From positions 1 to 10,598 of the forward strand of contig JAFLJW010000292.1 of NCBI GenBank assembly GCA_022712815.1: a stretch of 10,598 nucleotides of DNA, given 5' to 3'. Numbering within the stretch: position 1 is the stretch's first letter; each line of letters opens with the position of its first letter. Below, piece after piece: positions 8,075 to 10,598 of this stretch. The DNA comes from Pseudodesulfovibrio sp. (GTDB lineage Bacteria; Desulfobacterota; Desulfovibrionia; Desulfovibrionales; Desulfovibrionaceae). The notes beneath the pieces are model-generated. The model worked only from the letters and a program-made list of their open reading frames with translations. It searched no databases and had not been told where the DNA came from. The position numbers and the translations under genes are program-made.

Positions 8075-8093
8075 ACTACGAAACCCGGCCTTC
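8061..8093 (-). terminator. Strong hairpin downstream of the RTX genes
   Basis: A 14-base stem (8061-8074 with 8080-8093) encloses a five-base loop. On the minus strand every position pairs, one as U-G; on the plus strand the same position is a C-A mismatch. This suggests the structure serves the leftward RTX transcript. No U run follows, so it may stabilise 3' ends rather than terminate by itself. Confidence 0.45.
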
Positions 8094-8112
8094 ACTGAGA
8101 GGTATGGTATAA

Positions 8113-8130
8113 GCGAAACTGGTGTTCCGC
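8113..8130 (-). terminator. Small hairpin between RTX stop and the strong hairpin
   Basis: GCGAAAC (8113-8119) and GTTCCGC (8124-8130) flank a four-base loop. As in the larger hairpin beside it, the stem is complete only in the minus-strand RNA, where the odd pair becomes G-U. It lies 67-84 bp beyond the RTX stop codon. Confidence 0.3.
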
Positions 8131-8144
8131 TCGTCTGCTTTATG

Positions 8145-8171
8145 GATGGTTTGAGAAATGAAAAAGTTTCA
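8145..8171. repeat. 27-bp direct repeat, copy 1 (left of the RTX pair)
   Basis: This 27-bp stretch matches 9595-9621 in the same orientation at 23 positions. The last 14 bases (ATGAAAAAGTTTCA) are identical, and TGAAA-AAG-TTTCA inside them is itself an inverted repeat. The two copies bracket exactly the two leader-RTX genes. Copy 1 lies 26 bp after the stop codon of the left RTX gene. Confidence 0.6.
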
Positions 8172-8196
8172 CCTGTTTCATAACTATCTTTTCATA

Positions 8197-8877
8197 TCAG
8201 GATTGGAATGTACTGATGGTTTCCACTCCATCGAAGGTGACGGTATCACCACCGGGACCGGTGATGACGCCATTCACGCCGTCAGGCAGGTGCAGGTTGC
8301 CGTCAGCGTCCCACATATCATCCGTCACTGGGACCGGATTGCCTTCGCCATCGACCAGCTCAATCGAAAATTGTCCAGCGTCATAGGCATCATGTACGCT
8401 GTCAGCATCGACAGTCAGCAGATCAATTTCAAGGGTATCGGAGCCTGGCCCGCCATGGAATGTGTCGTTGCCGTCGCCGCTCAATCCCCAAATGAATATG
8501 TCGTCACCAGCACCGCCAGAGGCCACATCGTCAGCACCATCCTTGTAACCGCCATCCAGTGTGTCATCACCAGCACCGCCATACAGCGTGTCTTCACCAG
8601 CATCGCCATACAGCGTGTCGTCGCCAACTCCGCCGTCCAGCGAGTCGTCACCAGCACCGCCAGCCAGCAAGTCTGAGCCACCAACTCCATACAGCGTGTC
8701 GTCGCCAGCTCCACCATACTGAGAGCCAGCCGCAGCGATGCCGTGCAGTTCATCCTCGGACATTTCCTCGTTCAGAATCTCACTGGCCTGGACAGCAATG
8801 GATGGATCTTTCTCGGCCATTGCTTGCAACTCTTTCCTGGAAATTTCGCCTTTCTTGAATCTGTCGATAATACTCAT
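8197..8877 (-). CDS. Leader-peptide/RTX fusion protein 1 (predicted secreted calcium-binding protein)
   Basis: A 226-residue acidic protein with no cysteine. Residues 1-51 look like a Nif11/NHLP-type export leader ending in LNEEMSEDELHGIAAAG, with cleavage expected after A50-G51. Three residues later come six in-register RTX nonapeptides of the GGxGDDxLx type (55-108), then a GGYKDGADD interruption and two or three degenerate repeats up to about 150. These are Ca2+-binding beta-roll repeats. The C-terminal part (about 151-226) holds a DDMW segment and a GVITGPGGDTVTFDGVE ending shared with its paralogue. I chose ATG 8877 because AGGGG lies seven bases upstream; the upstream in-frame ATG lacks such a site. 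It follows the paralogue by 87 bp, where a TACAAT box (8912-8917) could give a weak extra promoter. Function unknown; secretion by an NHLM-like exporter is inferred. Confidence 0.85.
   Translation of the reverse strand: MSIIDRFKKGEISRKELQAMAEKDPSIAVQASEILNEEMSEDELHGIAAAGSQYGGAGDDTLYGVGGSDLLAGGAGDDSLDGGVGDDTLYGDAGEDTLYGGAGDDTLDGGYKDGADDVASGGAGDDIFIWGLSGDGNDTFHGGPGSDTLEIDLLTVDADSVHDAYDAGQFSIELVDGEGNPVPVTDDMWDADGNLHLPDGVNGVITGPGGDTVTFDGVETISTFQS
8428..8715 (-). repeat. RTX repeat array in fusion protein 1
   Basis: The DNA has a 27-base period encoding nine-residue units with glycine pairs and paired aspartates. The first six units are regular and the last three irregular. Unit-to-unit DNA similarity is high (repeated CCAGCACCGCCA-type runs on the plus strand), which suggests growth by slippage. 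Confidence 0.85.
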
Positions 8878-8964
8878 GCTATTTCCCCTACTATAAAAAA
8901 TTTCCATTTTCATTGTATCCGGTCAATAACCGAAATATCGTACACCGCTAATTATCAATACGTC

Positions 8965-9552
8965 CTAGAACGATTTTATGTACTCGACATCCGAGAAGGT
9001 CAGGACATCTCCCTCAGGCCCGGTAATCGTGCCGGACATGCCACCCGGCAATTGAAGGACGCCATTTTCCCACATGGCATCAGTGATTTCCACAGAATTG
9101 CCGGAGGCATCGGTCAGGGAGATATCGAGCGTACCGTTGTTGTATGCATCCTGTAGGTTGTCTTCAGGTACGAACTTGAGATCAAGCTTGATCCCGTCGT
9201 CTCCTTCGCCTCCGATGAACATGTCATTTCCATCTTTCAGGGCACCCCAAATAAAGACATCGTTTCCAGCGCCACCATAGGCAAAATCATCGGCACCATC
9301 CTTGTAACCGCCATCCAGGGTGTCGTCCCCGGCACCGCCGATCAATGTGTCCTCGCCACCCTTGCCAATCATTTTGTCGTCACCTTCACCGCCAAACAGG
9401 AAATCATCCTCCGTGGTGCCTTTGACCCAACCACCAGCCGCAGCGATATCACTCAATTCGTCATCGGACATTTCCTCGTTGAGGGCTGATGTCTGCTCAT
9501 GCAAATCGTTTTCAGAAACTTTGCCTTTCTTATTCTTTCTGGTGGCACTCAT
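8965..9552 (-). CDS. Leader-peptide/RTX fusion protein 2 (predicted secreted calcium-binding protein)
   Basis: A 195-residue, cysteine-free paralogue of protein 1. Its leader is shorter (41 residues) and begins with a basic stretch (MSATRKNKKGK) unlike the paralogue, but ends in the same block, LNEEMSDDELSDIAAAGG, with cleavage predicted after G40 or G41. The RTX units start at about residue 45, with three or four regular nonapeptides, the shared DGGYKDGADD interruption and the shared FIWG strand at 100-103. The C-terminal module (about 123-195) has DAMW and GTITGPEGDVLTFSDVE. I chose ATG 9552 because GGAG lies five bases upstream. It is 70 bp downstream of the GNAT gene and probably shares its transcript, with a possible own promoter in that gap. 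Compared with protein 1 it has about three fewer repeats, consistent with duplication followed by repeat gain or loss. Confidence 0.85.
   Translation of the reverse strand: MSATRKNKKGKVSENDLHEQTSALNEEMSDDELSDIAAAGGWVKGTTEDDFLFGGEGDDKMIGKGGEDTLIGGAGDDTLDGGYKDGADDFAYGGAGNDVFIWGALKDGNDMFIGGEGDDGIKLDLKFVPEDNLQDAYNNGTLDISLTDASGNSVEITDAMWENGVLQLPGGMSGTITGPEGDVLTFSDVEYIKSF
9187..9420 (-). repeat. RTX repeat array in fusion protein 2
   Basis: Nine-residue glycine-aspartate units with the YKDGADD interruption at the same place as in the paralogue. The stretch that codes DGGYKDGADD is nearly identical at the DNA level in both genes (CACCATCCTTGTAACCGCCA on the plus strand at 8530 and 9294). Confidence 0.8.
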
Positions 9553-9594
9553 GGTATCTCCGCTGTTTGTTTTATTGTCAGGTTGTGATTTGCA

Positions 9595-9621
9595 GATGCT
9601 TTGAAGCATGAAAAAGTTTCA
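9595..9621. repeat. 27-bp direct repeat, copy 2 (upstream of fusion protein 2)
   Basis: This is the partner of 8145-8171. It fills most of the 70-bp gap between the acetyltransferase stop and the RTX protein 2 start. Read on the minus strand it begins TGAAACTTTTT, 43 bp before the start codon, where a promoter or operator would be expected. The differences from copy 1 are confined to four bases in the middle. Confidence 0.6.
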
Positions 9622-9622
9622 T

Positions 9623-10510
9623 TTACCCATACTCTTTTTTCGATCCCCAAGTCCAACTGAGACGGGCACAGGACATCCGGTTGATATACATGCGGACCAG
9701 CGGCTCATTTCTCATGACCACGGCCATGGTCAACCTGGGAGTCCCTTCGGCCAGATGCAGCCAGAAGGCGTGAGTAACCATAGCTATGGACACGGCCCCG
9801 GCCCTCTTCAAATCCGCACGGATGAAAACATCCGTATAGCGCAAGGTATCAGGCGCGGTACGGTGGACCGTAAGCCACCCCGCAATCTCACCGTCCTTCC
9901 TGAGCAGCAGGCTGACAGCCGGTTCAATCCCCGATTCTTCCCGGAAAGGATTGGCACACGGCTCAAACCAGTCGGGATCACTCTCTTTTGACAGGATGAA
10001 GGCCCGGTCCGCCTCGGTCATGTCGCTCCAGAAGGTGAGTGAATATTTGCGCGGCAGGTTGGTCGGCTCCCTGTACTTGGAATATTTCTCCCGCACTTCC
10101 CGGCCGAAATCGCCATCCATGTCACCACGCAGGACAAACATGCGCTTGTGCGGCTCTGCCCAACCGGATTTGGCAAGAACCCCCTTGAAATTGTCCATAC
10201 CGGGCAGAGTCTCGCTCCAGGTGGTGTGAATGATAGGTACATTGGCCCGGGCCAAAGTGGTATCTGCATGGCCCAGCAGCAAGCTCCCCAAACCGCGCAG
10301 CCGATGAGAGAAATCAACATAAAGAGAAAGAAGTTCCGCGCTCAAGCGGTCGGCAGCGGGTGAGATCAGGGCCAGCCCGATATGTTCCTCACCAGAATAA
10401 GCTCCCACGGCCAACGTCCCGTTTCCCAACCGGGAACGATAAGCCGGAAAGGTCATACGCGAGAAAGTTCGGGCCTCGGCAGGGGTAAGTATGCGAAGTC
10501 GGTATGCCAT
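9623..10510 (-). CDS. Tandem-GNAT N-acetyltransferase family protein
   Basis: A 295-residue protein built from two GNAT folds. The N-terminal one (about 1-145) carries the acetyl-CoA motif R70-L-R-G-L-G (LYVDFSHRLRGLGSLLL). The C-terminal one (about 160-295) has strands such as GEIAGWLTVHR and YTDVFIRADLKRAGAVSIAM, but a weaker CoA-binding loop, so it may be a substrate-binding relic. ATG 10510 and TTG 10513 are both served by AAGGA; ATG is preferred by convention. It begins 12 bp after the stop of a gene at the window edge and sits 70 bp before RTX protein 2, all on one strand, so it is probably in an operon with them. The substrate is unknown. A role in modifying the RTX proteins is possible but only inferred from position. 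Confidence 0.8.
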   Translation of the reverse strand: MAYRLRILTPAEARTFSRMTFPAYRSRLGNGTLAVGAYSGEEHIGLALISPAADRLSAELLSLYVDFSHRLRGLGSLLLGHADTTLARANVPIIHTTWSETLPGMDNFKGVLAKSGWAEPHKRMFVLRGDMDGDFGREVREKYSKYREPTNLPRKYSLTFWSDMTEADRAFILSKESDPDWFEPCANPFREESGIEPAVSLLLRKDGEIAGWLTVHRTAPDTLRYTDVFIRADLKRAGAVSIAMVTHAFWLHLAEGTPRLTMAVVMRNEPLVRMYINRMSCARLSWTWGSKKEYG

Positions 10511-10522
10511 CAAAATCCATCC

Positions 10523-10598
10523 TTAGTTATCCACGTGCGCCCAGACCTGATCCTTGTTCATTTCCACGCCTTCCAGGGTAATGACTGTCTGACCATCT
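10523..10598 (-). CDS. 3' end of an uncharacterised gene (partial)
   Basis: The frame read leftward gives 24 residues before a TAA stop, containing DGQTVITLEGVEMNKDQVW and ending HVDN. The DGQTVITLEGV run resembles the terminal strands of RTX/type I secreted proteins and loosely recalls the GDVLTFSDVE ending of the two RTX proteins nearby, but 24 residues are too few for a firm family call. The stop lies 12 bp before the acetyltransferase start, so the two genes are very likely cotranscribed. Confidence 0.55.
   Translation of the reverse strand, partial: DGQTVITLEGVEMNKDQVWAHVDN

Noticed and set aside
8158..8676. Plus-strand open frame of 172 residues rich in VTSTA/IQRV repeats, starting MKKFHL
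   Set aside because: It lies antisense to the RTX repeats, and its repetitiveness is the reverse complement of the glycine-aspartate units. No ribosome site is seen, and the similar MKKFHL start at 9608 comes from the 27-bp DNA repeat.
8428..8715. CRISPR-like periodic DNA repeats
   Set aside because: The period is 27 bases without unique spacers, and it is fully explained by in-frame RTX nonapeptides.
8197..9552. Lanthipeptide or other cysteine-based RiPP precursors, suggested by the leader
   Set aside because: The segments after the leader contain no cysteine, are over 150 residues long and are RTX repeats, and no maturase gene is in the window.
9620..9991. Plus-strand frame within the acetyltransferase gene
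   Set aside because: It is antisense to a well-supported GNAT coding frame; the start comes from the 27-bp repeat.

Overview
The window looks like a piece of chromosome from a Gram-negative deltaproteobacterium, most likely of the Desulfovibrio/Pseudodesulfovibrio type. This is an inference from gene style, moderate GC content and intergenic hairpin elements, not from any marker gene. I recognise no tRNA, rRNA, CRISPR array or transposase.

Positions 1-5705 (+ strand) hold one tightly packed signalling operon. It encodes a periplasmic amino-acid-type binding protein (5' end outside the window), a membrane PAS-histidine kinase, a receiver-HDOD response regulator and a receiver-HD response regulator. 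All junctions overlap or nearly touch. The HD domain of the last protein has lost its metal-binding signature, so its output is probably binding rather than catalysis. Positions 5706-6104 are non-coding: a weak terminator, a run of GC-rich hairpins, and a sigma-70-like promoter whose -10 box lies in a perfect 12-bp palindrome.

Positions 6105-7876 (+) hold two translationally coupled genes: an HlyD-type membrane-fusion protein that resembles the adaptor of NHLP/NHLM bacteriocin exporters, and an ECF-like sigma factor with no visible anti-sigma gene. The ABC peptidase/ATPase that should accompany this adaptor is not in the window. Positions 7877-8196 are a convergent intergenic region with a long palindromic repeat element, two hairpins and one copy of a 27-bp repeat.

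Positions 8197-10598 (- strand, read right to left) hold the tail of a gene at the window edge, a tandem-GNAT acetyltransferase, and two paralogous small secreted-type proteins. These two proteins are the most unusual content. Each starts with a 41-51 residue leader ending in a conserved acidic block and an AAG motif, as in Nif11/NHLP-type RiPP leaders. The leader is followed after about three residues by glycine-aspartate RTX calcium-binding nonapeptides and a shared C-terminal module, with no cysteines.

The working model, an inference, is that the RTX proteins are exported with a cleavable N-terminal double-glycine-type leader through an NHLM-like peptidase transporter that uses the HlyD protein found here. 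The ECF sigma factor may control the set, and the GNAT protein may modify it. The upstream signalling operon may be unrelated.
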